Assembly (NCBI RefSeq): GCF_023149035.1
Contig: NZ_JAHXMY010000002.1
Coordinates: 124,001-188,000 of the forward strand
Source: Microbacterium sp. EYE_78
GTDB taxonomy: Bacteria; Actinomycetota; Actinomycetes; Actinomycetales; Microbacteriaceae
Length of the DNA: 64,000 bases
Direction of reading: 5' to 3'
Shown: positions 43,517 to 53,682 of the stretch, piece after piece
How positions within the stretch are numbered: the stretch's first letter is position 1
How the letters are laid out: each line of letters opens with the position of its first letter
The notes under the pieces: model-generated
The model's database searches: none
Seen by the model: only the letters and a program-made list of their open reading frames with translations
What the model was told of the DNA's origin: nothing
Translations under genes and position numbers: made by a program

Positions 43517-44380
43517 CTACTTCAGCAGGCGCGACAGGCGCCGGTCCGCGAGGATCTTGCCGCCCGTCTGACACGTCGCGCAGTATTCGAGGCTGTTGTC
43601 GGCGAAGAACACCGATCGCACCTCGTCGCCGCACACCGGGCACGCCTCGCCGCGCCGGCCGTGGACGGCCATGCCGCGACGCTTCGCGTCCTTCAGGTCC
43701 GCCGGGGGCTTCCCGGATGCCGCGGCCACAGCCTCGGCGAGGGTCTCGCGGGTCGCGGCGTAGAGCCGGTCGATCTCGGCATCCGTCAGACCAGCCGCCA
43801 ACGCGTACGGCGACATCTTCGCCGCGTGGAGGATCTCGTCGGAGTAGGCGTTGCCGATCCCCGCGACGATCGACTGATCGCGCAGCACGCCCTTGATCTG
43901 CGTCCGGCGCCCAGCGAGCAGGCCCGCGAGCGTGTCGCGCGTGAACGACTCGTCGAGCGGATCGGGTCCGAGGCGGGCGATGCCGGGGACGTCGGCGGGG
44001 GAGCGGGCGGCGTAGTACGCGAGCGACTTCTTCGTGCCGGCCTCGGTCAGGTCGAACCCCGATCCGTCGTCGAAGCCGATGCGGAGCGCGATCGGCGTCT
44101 TGCCGGGCCGGATGACCGTCGCAGGGAGCTGGTCGTACCAGCGGAGCCAGCCGGCCTTGGCGAGATGGAAGATCAGGTGGACACCGGCATCCGTCTCGAG
44201 GTCGATGAACTTGCCGTGGCGATCGGATCCCGTGATCCTCGCGCCCTTGATGGCGTCGATCGGCGGGTCGTAGGTCTTCAGCGCGGCGATGTTCGCGACC
44301 GAGACCTTCGTCACGGACAGTCCCGTCGCTCGGTCGCGGAGGAAGTCGACCAGTCCCTGCACCTCGGGCATCTCAGGCAT
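43517..44380 (-). CDS. Fpg/Nei-family DNA glycosylase
   Basis: A 287-residue DNA glycosylase/AP lyase. MPEMPEVQ supplies the catalytic P2 and E3. The helix-two-turn-helix has QSIVAGIGNAYSDEIL. The C-terminal zinc finger is C-x2-C (CPVCG) and, after 16 residues, CATC. It removes oxidised bases from DNA. The body differs from MutM proper (for instance KKSLAYYAARSPADVPGIARLGPDP), so it is probably one of the actinobacterial Fpg paralogues. The first ATG gives the correct P2-E3 N-terminus. Confidence 0.9.
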   Translation of the reverse strand: MPEMPEVQGLVDFLRDRATGLSVTKVSVANIAALKTYDPPIDAIKGARITGSDRHGKFIDLETDAGVHLIFHLAKAGWLRWYDQLPATVIRPGKTPIALRIGFDDGSGFDLTEAGTKKSLAYYAARSPADVPGIARLGPDPLDESFTRDTLAGLLAGRRTQIKGVLRDQSIVAGIGNAYSDEILHAAKMSPYALAAGLTDAEIDRLYAATRETLAEAVAAASGKPPADLKDAKRRGMAVHGRRGEACPVCGDEVRSVFFADNSLEYCATCQTGGKILADRRLSRLLK

Positions 44381-44412
44381 GGGGTCATCCTGCCATCCGG
44401 GGTCGCGGGTGG

Positions 44413-44982
44413 TCAGGGGGTTGTCACGGGCACCGGCCACGGCTGCGGGGCGCGGTCGTCGGTCGGCAGGAGCGAGGCGATCCAACCGTCGTAGCGGCCG
44501 CGGCTGTCGGCCAGACCCTGGCGGAGCGTGCCCTCGTAGCGGAAGCCGAGCTTCTGCGCCGTCCGCGCCGATGCGTCGTTGCCGACGATCGCCCGCCACT
44601 CGATGCGTGCGAGCGACAGCGGTCGCGCGAAGGCGAAGTCGATGACCGCCGCGGCGGCTTCGGTGACGTAGCCGTTGCCGCGGGCCGCGGCATCCATCCA
44701 GTACCCGATCGCCGCGCTCCCACCCGTGACGACCCGGTGCAGCCCCATCGCACCGACCCATACGCCGTCCGCCCGGATCGCCCACAGGAGCTCCGACTCG
44801 TCGGCCCACGTGCGCTCCGCGCCGTGGACGTACTCCTCGGCGTACCGGCGATCGTAGGGGGAGGGGAGCGTCGTCCACCGCGGCACCTGCGGGTCCTGCG
44901 CGGCGTCCGTGATCGCGTCGACGTCGGCTGCCGTGGGGATCGACAGCACGAGTCGCTCGGTCCGCAGCGTCACCGGCTCCAT
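44413..44982 (-). CDS. GNAT-family N-acetyltransferase (RimJ/RimL-like)
   Basis: A 189-residue acetyltransferase. It begins LRTERLVLSIPTAADVDAI, typical of the RimJ/RimL-like group. IGYWMDAAARGNGYVTEA contains the acetyl-CoA R/Q-x-x-G-x-G/A loop, and LARIEWRAIVGNDASARTAQKLGFRYEG is the usual C-terminal part. The substrate (protein N-terminus or small molecule) is unknown. It lies 32 nt upstream of the Fpg-family gene on the same strand. Confidence 0.85.
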   Translation of the reverse strand: MEPVTLRTERLVLSIPTAADVDAITDAAQDPQVPRWTTLPSPYDRRYAEEYVHGAERTWADESELLWAIRADGVWVGAMGLHRVVTGGSAAIGYWMDAAARGNGYVTEAAAAVIDFAFARPLSLARIEWRAIVGNDASARTAQKLGFRYEGTLRQGLADSRGRYDGWIASLLPTDDRAPQPWPVPVTTP

Positions 44983-45031
44983 GCCCCGACCCTATCCGCG
45001 CGCGCCGGATGCGGGTTCCGACGCATCGTTC

Positions 45032-45104
45032 GCCCGTTCTCCGGAGGAATCACGCTCTTCGACGTCCGACGCGGGCGAACCACCTCGCTCATCCGGAGAA
45101 CGGG
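45032..45104. repeat. GTTCTCCGGATGA inverted repeat, hairpin 1
   Basis: GCCCGTTCTCCGGAGGA (45032-45048) and its inverse at 45088-45104 match at 16 of 17 positions around a 39-40-nt loop. It is the first of two adjacent hairpins in the 343-nt region between the GNAT gene and the DUF559 gene. Nothing else recognisable is seen there. Confidence 0.7.
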
Positions 45105-45182
45105 CCGCGACGAGCCGTCGAGGAACGCGCGTGGGCCGGCATCGCTCCCGCGCCGAGCGCGCCGCCCCGGCACTCCAGACGG

Positions 45183-45256
45183 GCCCGTTCTCCGGATGGA
45201 TGCCCTCTCGCCGACACCGCGGCGCGCTCGGGGCCTCCTCATCCGGAGAACGTTCC
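45183..45256. repeat. GTTCTCCGGATGA inverted repeat, hairpin 2
   Basis: GCCCGTTCTCCGGATGGA at 45183 pairs with TCATCCGGAGAACG at 45239-45252 (13 of 14 in the core). It has the same sequence and spacing as hairpin 1, so the unit is duplicated in tandem. Confidence 0.7.
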
Positions 45257-45325
45257 TCCACATGACGTCCCTGCGGTCGGAAATGCTCAGCCCGTCGGCG
45301 TCCCCCGCGCCTGGAGGCGAAGGTG

Positions 45326-46204
45326 ATGGACGGTGTGGCCATGTGGGAAAGCGAGCGGCGGGCGTTCCGGGAGCGGGCGGGGCGGATCATCGCCACCCCG
45401 GTGTGGGGCGCGTCGGACCTCCGGGCGGCCGGAATGGGAGGGACCGAGCGCACGGCGGCACTCTCGAACGGGAGCGTGATCCGAGCGCGACGCGATCGGT
45501 ACCTCGCGGGCGACGCTGCCCCCGAGCTGATCGCCGCTGTGGCGGCCGGCGGAGTCCTGACGTGCGTGAGTGCGCTGAGACTCCTGGGAGTGTTCGTGCT
45601 CGACGAGCCCGGCCTCCACGTACGTGTCGACCCGCATTCCACGAGGCTTCCGCCGGCGCCCGGGATCGTGCGGCACTGGTTGCCACCCATCGACGCTCCG
45701 CAGCGGCACGGCGCGTGCGCGGACCCGATGGACATGGTGGCTCACGCAGTCCGCTGTCAGCCGCCGCGGGCGGCCATCGCGACGCTCGACAGCGCGCTCC
45801 ACCTCGGGCTGATCCCGGAGAGCGACGTCCCGCGGGTGTTCGCCGCCCTTCCGCGCCGCTACCGGCCGCTCCGGATGCTCATCGACCCGCGGGCCGAGTC
45901 CGGACCGGAGACCCTCGCGAGACTGCTGCTGCGCGGGCTGTCCCGTCGCGTCGAGATCCAGGTCCGCATCGACGGTGTCGGTCGTGTCGACCTCCTCGTG
46001 GACGGGTGGCTCGTCATCGAGTGCGACAGCGAAGCGCACCACTCGGGTCCTCGGGCCTACCGCACCGATCGCAGCCGTGACCTCGCTCTCGCAGAGCGGG
46101 GGTACGCAATGCTCCGCCTGTCGGCCACGGACCTCATGTGGCACCCCGAACGGGTCATCGCTGCTGTCCGCGGGCTGATGGCGACGCGGCGCCGGCGGGG
46201 GTGA
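45326..46204 (+). CDS. Orphan DUF559/AbiEi-like protein with Vsr-type nuclease fold
   Basis: A 292-residue protein common as an orphan in Actinobacteria. The N-terminal about 110 residues have the AbiEi-like pattern (VWGASDLRAAGMGG, then GSVIRARRDRYLAG and VLTCVSALRLLG). The C-terminus is a DUF559/Vsr-like endonuclease fold: ESGPETLARLLL (Glu), RVDLLVDGWLVIECDSEAHH (Asp and E-x-D), then YAMLRLSATDLMW. No AbiEii nucleotidyltransferase partner is nearby. GGAGG lies 8 nt before ATG 45326; a GTG at 45323 is an alternative. A defence or repair role is possible but unproven. Confidence 0.75.
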   Translation: MDGVAMWESERRAFRERAGRIIATPVWGASDLRAAGMGGTERTAALSNGSVIRARRDRYLAGDAAPELIAAVAAGGVLTCVSALRLLGVFVLDEPGLHVRVDPHSTRLPPAPGIVRHWLPPIDAPQRHGACADPMDMVAHAVRCQPPRAAIATLDSALHLGLIPESDVPRVFAALPRRYRPLRMLIDPRAESGPETLARLLLRGLSRRVEIQVRIDGVGRVDLLVDGWLVIECDSEAHHSGPRAYRTDRSRDLALAERGYAMLRLSATDLMWHPERVIAAVRGLMATRRRRG

Positions 46205-46262
46205 CGTCGGATCTCCGGATCATCGCGCGAGTGCAGCGGCGTCTGCGGCGGTCCGCCCCCAT

Positions 46263-46280
46263 TCATCCGGAGAACGGGCC
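46263..46280. repeat. GTTCTCCGGATGA repeat, fifth copy
   Basis: TCATCCGGAGAACGGGCC is identical to the right arm of hairpin 1 at 45089. It lies in the 86-nt gap between the stops of the DUF559 gene and the convergent SseB-like gene. It can form a small local hairpin with CCCTTCTC about 10 nt downstream. Confidence 0.65.
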
Positions 46281-46290
46281 CGGACCCTTC

Positions 46291-47746
<1,456 letters not shown>

Positions 47747-47796
47747 CTAGGCGCGAACGGATGCCGCGCCCCCGCGGGCCTGCGCCGCGGACCGCC

Positions 47797-48636
47797 TCAG
47801 CCTCCCAGGGTGTAGTCCGCGATCACCGGGGCGTGATCGCTCCACCGGGTGTCCCACGACGGCGCCCGCACGACGCGGTAGTCCGTGGCGCGGGTCGCGA
47901 GCTCGGGGGAGGCCAGGTGGTAGTCGATGCGCCAGCCGGTGTCGTTGTCGAAGGCCTTCCCGCGGTTCGACCACCACGTGTACGGCCCGTCGACCTCTCC
48001 GGCGAAGGAACGGCCGACGTCGACCCAGCCGAGCCCTCGGCCGCGCTCGCCGTCGACGGTCGCGACCGTCTCCCCGGCGGCACCGGTGAAGCGGTCGAAG
48101 TAGGCGCGCTCGCGCGGCAGGAAGCCGGCCTTCTTGACGTTGCCCTTCCAGTTGCGGATGTCGAGCTCGCGGTGGCCGACGTTGAGGTCACCGGTGATGA
48201 GGGCGAGGTCGCCGAGGTGCGGCATCCGCTCCTCCATGGCGTCGAGGAAGGCGTACTTCGCGACCTGCTTCTCGGTGCCGGCCTCGCCCGTGAAGACGTA
48301 GGCGCTGACGACGGTCAGCGTCTCGCCATCTACCTCGACGTCGGCCTCCACCCAGCGGCCCTTCGAGTCCAACGCCTCGTCGCCGAGCTCGACGCGCCAG
48401 ACGTCGAGCGGCTCGCGCGCCGCGATCGCGACCCCGGCGCGCCCCTTCGCCAGCGCTTCGTCGCTCACGACGTGCCAGCCGGGGAGCGCGGCCGCCAGAT
48501 CGGATGCCTCGGCCCGCACCTCCTGCAGGGTGAGGATGTCGACACCCGCCGTGGCGAGCCATTCGTGCATGCCCTTGCGGGCGGCGGCGCGGATGCCGTT
48601 GACGTTGACGGATGCGATGCGGACGGTTCGAGGCAC
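47797..48636 (-). CDS. xth: Exodeoxyribonuclease III
   Basis: A 279-residue AP endonuclease / 3'-5' exonuclease of the EEP superfamily. Catalytic landmarks are SVNVNGIRAA (Asn), LTLQEVRA (metal Glu), GDLNVGHRELDIRNWKGN (Asp/Asn pair) and WSDHAPVIADY (Asp-His). It acts in base-excision repair. GTG at 48636 (VPRTVRIASVN) gives the normal N-terminus. It lies 59 nt upstream of trpS on the same strand. Confidence 0.93.
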   Translation of the reverse strand: MPRTVRIASVNVNGIRAAARKGMHEWLATAGVDILTLQEVRAEASDLAAALPGWHVVSDEALAKGRAGVAIAAREPLDVWRVELGDEALDSKGRWVEADVEVDGETLTVVSAYVFTGEAGTEKQVAKYAFLDAMEERMPHLGDLALITGDLNVGHRELDIRNWKGNVKKAGFLPRERAYFDRFTGAAGETVATVDGERGRGLGWVDVGRSFAGEVDGPYTWWSNRGKAFDNDTGWRIDYHLASPELATRATDYRVVRAPSWDTRWSDHAPVIADYTLGG

Positions 48637-48687
48637 GCGTTCCAGCCTAGGCGGGGCACCGGACACGCCTCCGCCGCACAGGTGCGC

Positions 48688-49827
48688 TCAGCCGCGGGTC
48701 CGCTCGAGCAGCTCGGCAGCGTGGCGGAGGTCGCGGCGGGCACCCGGTCGCTCCCACCACCGGGCGGCGGCGAGGGCCGACCTGGCTTCGCGGACACCCG
48801 CCTCGGCGACCACCCGCAGTGCCCGCTGCTCGGCGTCGCGCCGCTCGGCATCGGAGAGCGTCGCGAGCGGGATATCGGCATCCGTGGCCGCCACGGCGAT
48901 CCACGAGGCGGCGACCAGCATCACGATGCCCGCGAGGCGCAGCCACAGCAGCAGACCGATGACGACGGAGAAGGTGGCCAGCAGGGGGTTGCTGGGAGAG
49001 TAGACCGCGAGGAACCCGAACCCGAGTTGCAGCAGGGCCAGCGCCCCGCCGCCCGCCGTCGCTCCAGGGATGATCGATCGCCACGGGAGCGACGTGCCGG
49101 TGAGGAAGCGGATGAGGAGGGTGAGGGCCGCGGAGTTCAGCGCGATGCTGACGAGCACCGATCCGATCCGGCTCACGAGGTCGGCGGCCGACGAGGGCAC
49201 GTCGATCTGCAGCCACGTGAGCACCTGCGACACGATGCCGCCCGCTACGAGCCCGAGCGCTGCGCCCAGCACGAGGGCGGCGCCGAACAGGATGGCAGCG
49301 ACCAGGTCGCCGATCTTGAGGAGCACGAAGCTGCGCGTGTCGAACGGCAGTCCGAAGATGCCGCGGACGGCGCGGCGGGTGAAGGTGACGAAGCCGATCG
49401 CCGTCCAGACGGCCACTGCCAAGGCGATCGATCCGGTGACGGCGAGCAGGCTGCCGCTGTCGCGCGCGATCGAGGCCACGTCGTCGGCGTCGACCGGACC
49501 GCTCTCGCCGATGAAGCCCGGGATGTAGGAGTTCACCACGCGGATGAGACCGTCGATCGCGTCCTGCGAGCCGCCGAGCCAGAGCCCGACGACCGCGAAG
49601 GCCGAGTAGAGCGTCGCGAACAGGGCGAACAGCGACTGGTAGCTGATGGATGCCGCGAGGAGGAACCCGTTCCGCCGCAGGAAGTGTCGCCAGACGCGGA
49701 CGGGGAACGAGCCGACCGTGCGCCGCGTGAGCTCCGTCGCGCGCTCGATGGGCTGGTCGAGCCGCTCGCGCAGACGAGACGCCTCCCACCGCTCGCGCAG
49801 GGGAGGCGTCGTGTCGTCCGAGGTCAC
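48688..49827 (-). CDS. YihY/virulence factor BrkB family membrane protein
   Basis: A 379-residue integral membrane protein with about six helices. The family landmarks are NGFLLAASISYQSLFALFATLYS in helix 1, AVWTAIGFVTFTRRAVRGIFGLPFDTRSF, and IPGATAGGGALALLQLGFGFLAVY. A charged cytoplasmic C-terminus follows. Members have been called ribonuclease BN in error, and their role is unresolved. It is placed between xth and sdhB, all on the minus strand but not overlapping. Confidence 0.88.
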   Translation of the reverse strand: MTSDDTTPPLRERWEASRLRERLDQPIERATELTRRTVGSFPVRVWRHFLRRNGFLLAASISYQSLFALFATLYSAFAVVGLWLGGSQDAIDGLIRVVNSYIPGFIGESGPVDADDVASIARDSGSLLAVTGSIALAVAVWTAIGFVTFTRRAVRGIFGLPFDTRSFVLLKIGDLVAAILFGAALVLGAALGLVAGGIVSQVLTWLQIDVPSSAADLVSRIGSVLVSIALNSAALTLLIRFLTGTSLPWRSIIPGATAGGGALALLQLGFGFLAVYSPSNPLLATFSVVIGLLLWLRLAGIVMLVAASWIAVAATDADIPLATLSDAERRDAEQRALRVVAEAGVREARSALAAARWWERPGARRDLRHAAELLERTRG

Positions 49828-49849
49828 GCCTCGAGGCTATCGGGCCGGG

Positions 49850-50617
49850 TCAGCCGCGCAGGACCGCCTGCTTGACCTCGGCGATCGCCTTCGTGATCTC
49901 GATGCCGCGGGGGCATGCCTCGGTGCAGTTGAAGGTCGTGCGGCAGCGCCACACGCCTTCCTTGTCGTTGAGGATGTCCAGTCGCACGTCGCCCGCGTCG
50001 TCGCGCGAGTCGAAGATGAAGCGGTGCGCGTTGACGATGGCCGCGGGGCCGAAGTACTGGCCATCGGTCCAGAACACGGGGCACGAGGACGTGCACGCGG
50101 CGCAGAGGATGCACTTGGTGGTGTCGTCGTAGACGGCGCGGTCCTTGATGGACTGGATGCGCTCCTTGCCGGGTTCCGGCGCGGTGTTCGCCTGCAGGAA
50201 GGGCTGCACGTCGCGGAAGGACTCGAAGAACGGGTCCATGTCGACGATGAGGTCCTTCTCGAGCGGCAGGCCCTTGATCGCCTCGACGTAGATCGGCTTC
50301 GAGATGTCGAGGTCCTTGATCAGCGTCTTGCAGGCGAGGCGGTTGCGGCCGTTGATGCGCATGGCGTCCGAGCCGCAGATGCCGTGTGCGCACGAGCGAC
50401 GGAAGCTCAGCGTGCCGTCCACGTCCCACTTGATCCGGTGCAGCGCGTCGAGCACGCGGTCGGTCGGGTACATCTCCACGTCGTAGTCGACCCAGCGCGG
50501 CTCGGCGTCGACCTCGGGGTCGAAGCGCCGGATGATGAAGGTGACCAGGTACGACTGGATGCCGGAGTCCGTGGACTCCTGCACGCCGGTCGGAGCGTCG
50601 GAATCGACGATGGTCAT
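49850..50617 (-). CDS. sdhB: Succinate dehydrogenase iron-sulfur subunit
   Basis: A 255-residue Fe-S subunit that carries electrons from the flavoprotein to quinone. It has three cluster motifs: the 2Fe-2S site CAHGICGSDAM with a later C (RLACKTLI), CILCAACTSSCPVF for 4Fe-4S, and CTEACPRG for 3Fe-4S. ATG overlaps the sdhA stop as TGATG. It is the last gene of sdhCDAB. Confidence 0.96.
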   Translation of the reverse strand: MTIVDSDAPTGVQESTDSGIQSYLVTFIIRRFDPEVDAEPRWVDYDVEMYPTDRVLDALHRIKWDVDGTLSFRRSCAHGICGSDAMRINGRNRLACKTLIKDLDISKPIYVEAIKGLPLEKDLIVDMDPFFESFRDVQPFLQANTAPEPGKERIQSIKDRAVYDDTTKCILCAACTSSCPVFWTDGQYFGPAAIVNAHRFIFDSRDDAGDVRLDILNDKEGVWRCRTTFNCTEACPRGIEITKAIAEVKQAVLRG

Positions 50618-52443
50618 CAGTACTTCCTCTCCATCGGCGGGTAGTTGTACTCGCCCTTGTCGTTCTTCGTGAACACGACGGGCTTCCAATCCAGGCGGAT
50701 GTGGTCTTCGGGGTTCGCCGAGTGCGGGTCGCCCGTCAGGTAGGCCATCGTGTGCTGCATGTACTCGTCGTCGTTGCGGTCGGGGTAGTCCTCGCGCATG
50801 TGACCGCCGCGGCTCTCCTTGCGGTTGCGGGCGGCGTAGGCGACGATCTCGGCGATGTCGAGCAGGAAGCCGAGCTCGACGGCCTCGAGCAGGTCGGTGT
50901 TGTACCGTTTGCCCTTGTCGTCGACGTGGACGTGCTTGTACCGCTCGCGCAGGTCGTTGATCGTGCCCATGACGTTCGTCAGGGTCTCCTCCGTGCGGAA
51001 GACCTGCGCGTTGGCATCCATCTCCTCCTGCAGCTTCTTGCGGAGGGTCGCGATCCGTTCGGTGCCGGCGTTGTTGCGCAGGCCCTCGATCATGTCGCGG
51101 ACCTCCTTCGCCGGGTCCTCGGGGAGGGGCACGAAGTCGGCCGTCTGCACGTACTCGACGGCGTTCTGGCCGGAGCGCTTGCCGAACACGTTGATGTCCA
51201 GCAGCGAGTTGGTGCCGAGGCGGTTCGCGCCGTGCACCGACACGCACGCGCACTCGCCGGCGGCGTAGAGGCCGGGGACGACGGTGTCGTTGTCGGCGAG
51301 GACCTCGCCCTTGATGTTGGTCGGGATGCCGCCCATCGCGTAGTGCGCGGTCGGCATGACCGGCACCGGCTCGACGACCGGGTCGACGCCGAGGTAGGTG
51401 CGGGCGAACTCGGTGATGTCGGGGAGCTTGGTCTCGAGGACCTCCGCGCCGAGGTGGGTGCAGTCCAGGTAGACGTAGTCCTTGTTCGGACCCGCGCCAC
51501 GGCCCTCGAGGACCTCCTTGACCATGCAGCGGGCGACGATGTCGCGGGGTGCGAGGTCCTTGATCGTCGGTGCGTAGCGCTCCATGAAGCGCTCACCCGA
51601 GGCGTTGCGGAGGATCGCGCCCTCACCGCGCGCACCCTCGGTGAGGAGGATGCCGAGGCCGGCGAGTCCGGTCGGGTGGAACTGGAAGAACTCGATGTCC
51701 TCGAGCGGCAGGCCCTTGCGCCAGATGATGCCGACGCCGTCGCCGGTGAGGGTGTGGGCGTTCGAGGTCGTCTTGAAGATCTTGCCGAAGCCGCCGGTCG
51801 CGAAGACGACCGCCTTCGCGTGGAAGACGTGCAGCTCGCCCGTGGCGAGCTCATAGGCCACCACACCCGCGATCTGGGTGCGGCCCAGTGCGTCCTTCAC
51901 CGTGATGAGGTCGAGCGCGTAGAACTCGTTGAAGAAGTTGATGCCCAGTTTGACGCAGTTCTGGAAGAGCGTCTGCAGGATCATGTGGCCGGTGCGGTCG
52001 GCGGCGTAGCAGGCGCGACGGACCGGGTTCTTGCCGTGCTCGGCGGTGTGGCCGCCGAAGCGCCGCTGGTCGATCTTGCCGTCGGGCGTGCGATTGAACG
52101 GAAGACCCATGTTCTCGAGGTCGATGACCGCGTCGATGGCCTCCTTGGCGAGGATCTCCGCCGCATCCTGGTCGACGAGGTAGTCGCCGCCCTTGACGGT
52201 GTCGAAGGTGTGCCACTCCCAGGAGTCCTCTTCGACGTTCGCGAGCGCCGCCGCCATGCCGCCCTGCGCCGCGCCGGTGTGGCTGCGGGTGGGGTACAGC
52301 TTGGTGATGACGGCGGTCTTCGCGCCGGGGCCGGCCTCGATCGCCGCTCGCATGCCGGCGCCGCCGGCGCCGACGATGACGATGTCGAACTGGTGGTAGT
52401 GGACGCCGTCCTTGACGACGGAGTCCGCGGTCTGGGTGCTCAC
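50617..52443 (-). CDS. sdhA: Succinate dehydrogenase flavoprotein subunit
   Basis: A 608-residue catalytic subunit with covalent FAD. The dinucleotide-binding motif [16 protein letters not shown] is near residue 24, and the FAD-linking His lies in [33 protein letters not shown] and THYAMGG-like [12 protein letters not shown] mark the active site. It oxidises succinate to fumarate. The start is GTG. It follows sdhD by 49 nt and overlaps sdhB. Confidence 0.97.
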   Translation of the reverse strand: MSTQTADSVVKDGVHYHQFDIVIVGAGGAGMRAAIEAGPGAKTAVITKLYPTRSHTGAAQGGMAAALANVEEDSWEWHTFDTVKGGDYLVDQDAAEILAKEAIDAVIDLENMGLPFNRTPDGKIDQRRFGGHTAEHGKNPVRRACYAADRTGHMILQTLFQNCVKLGINFFNEFYALDLITVKDALGRTQIAGVVAYELATGELHVFHAKAVVFATGGFGKIFKTTSNAHTLTGDGVGIIWRKGLPLEDIEFFQFHPTGLAGLGILLTEGARGEGAILRNASGERFMERYAPTIKDLAPRDIVARCMVKEVLEGRGAGPNKDYVYLDCTHLGAEVLETKLPDITEFARTYLGVDPVVEPVPVMPTAHYAMGGIPTNIKGEVLADNDTVVPGLYAAGECACVSVHGANRLGTNSLLDINVFGKRSGQNAVEYVQTADFVPLPEDPAKEVRDMIEGLRNNAGTERIATLRKKLQEEMDANAQVFRTEETLTNVMGTINDLRERYKHVHVDDKGKRYNTDLLEAVELGFLLDIAEIVAYAARNRKESRGGHMREDYPDRNDDEYMQHTMAYLTGDPHSANPEDHIRLDWKPVVFTKNDKGEYNYPPMERKY

Positions 52444-52492
52444 GTGCGGGATGCCTCTGTTCTGTCTGTGGGGGAGCCGGATGCGACCGGCG

Positions 52493-52957
52493 TCAGCCCT
52501 GCGCCGCGCAGACCTCGGCGACGATCGAGCCGTCGCTGAGGTTGGGGATGCAGGGGTCGAAGGTGAAGACGACGAGCGTGCCGAGGAGGATCATGAACGC
52601 AGCGACGACCCACAGCGACGTGACGAGGACCTTCCGGACCTTGGCATTGGTGACGTAGTCGTTGACGATCGTGCGCATGCCGTTCGTGCCGTGGATGAAC
52701 GCCAGCCACAGCATGAGGACGTCCCACACCTGCCAGAACGGGTTTGCGAACTTGCCGGCAACGAATGCGAAGTCGAGGCCCGAGATGCCCTCGTCCACCA
52801 TGAGGTTGACGAAGAGGTGGCCGAAGATCAGCACGATCAGCAGCACGCCGGAGACGCGCATGAAGACCCAGCCCCACTTCTCGAGGTTCGGGCCTTTCTT
52901 GCGGACGGCGGCCTTGCCCTGCGGGGTGCGCGGCGGAACGAGGGTGTCGGCGGTCAT
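52493..52957 (-). CDS. sdhD: Succinate dehydrogenase membrane anchor, SdhD type
   Basis: A 154-residue membrane anchor with three helices. [27 protein letters not shown] contains the probable heme-ligand His, and [17 protein letters not shown] follows helix 2. Together with SdhC it should bind heme b and quinone. The ATG overlaps the sdhC stop (TGATG). Confidence 0.92.
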   Translation of the reverse strand: MTADTLVPPRTPQGKAAVRKKGPNLEKWGWVFMRVSGVLLIVLIFGHLFVNLMVDEGISGLDFAFVAGKFANPFWQVWDVLMLWLAFIHGTNGMRTIVNDYVTNAKVRKVLVTSLWVVAAFMILLGTLVVFTFDPCIPNLSDGSIVAEVCAAQG

Positions 52958-53391
52958 CAGTGCTCGCCTCCCATGTGCGAGAAGACGTTCGGAAGGTGGC
53001 GCGCCGAGAAGGCGACGAGGGTGACGGCCCAGACGGCCAGCACGCCCCACCACAGCTGACGCTGGTGGCGGGTCGCCCACGGCCACAGGTCCACGGCGAT
53101 GATGCGCAGCCCGTTGAAGGCGTGGTAGACGATCGCGCCGACGAGGGCGACTTCGCCCAGGCCCATGATCGGGTTCTTGTACGTCCCGATGACCGCGTCG
53201 TACGCCTCGGGGGAGACGCGGATGAGCGCCGTATCGAGGACGTGCACGAGCAGGAAGAAGAAGATGGCGACGCCGGTGATGCGGTGGAGTACCCACGACC
53301 ACATACCCTCGTTCCCGCGGTACAGCGTGCCGCGGGGGGTCTTGGACGTGGTCTCAGCTACCGACGGTGTGACGCGTGCTGGTGCAGACAC
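52957..53391 (-). CDS. sdhC: Succinate dehydrogenase cytochrome b556 subunit
   Basis: A 144-residue anchor with three helices. WSWVLHRITGVAIFFFLLVHVLDTAL carries the SdhC signature H-R-x-T-G and a heme-region His. ATG is absent; GTG at 53391 has GGGAGGACG 6 nt upstream. It is the first gene of sdhCDAB. The promoter lies in the 291-nt gap shared with the divergent manC. Confidence 0.93.
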   Translation of the reverse strand: MSAPARVTPSVAETTSKTPRGTLYRGNEGMWSWVLHRITGVAIFFFLLVHVLDTALIRVSPEAYDAVIGTYKNPIMGLGEVALVGAIVYHAFNGLRIIAVDLWPWATRHQRQLWWGVLAVWAVTLVAFSARHLPNVFSHMGGEH

Positions 53392-53536
53392 GGTCGTCCT
53401 CCCTTGGGTGAGATGGTTCGCCGTCCGTACGGCGAGATCGCGGCATCCCAGGGAATGTCGCCCGTCGTCGCACTCGGGCGCACCCTCCATCCTAGGTGTC
53501 GCGGAAGGGAGGGGGCGACGAAGGGGAGCCTTAGAA

Positions 53537-53623
53537 GGTGGGTACAGCTACGGCTTCGTCACGGCGCGACTGCTCGCCTATCTCGGCGGCTTCCAGGACG
53601 CCACCGCGGTCGCCGCCGACTGA
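53537..53623 (+). other. Short coding-like stretch without a start codon
   Basis: In the 291-nt sdhC-manC gap, a frame ending at TGA 53621-53623 reads GYSYGFVTARLLAYLGGFQD and on to AVAAD, with almost every third base C or G as in real genes here. No in-frame ATG, GTG or TTG precedes it nearby. It may be the 3' remnant of a lost gene or an unusual small ORF. I do not recognise the sequence. Confidence 0.35.
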
Positions 53624-53682
53624 GCGGCGGCCGTCACGGCCGCGGCACGGGAGCGTCATCCGCGGCCGGTAGGGTTCGGAAC

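Noticed and set aside
52960..53682. Upstream extension of the manC frame by about 240 codons
   Set aside because: It crosses sdhC on the opposite strand and the intergenic region. The manC family begins at the ATG at 53683.
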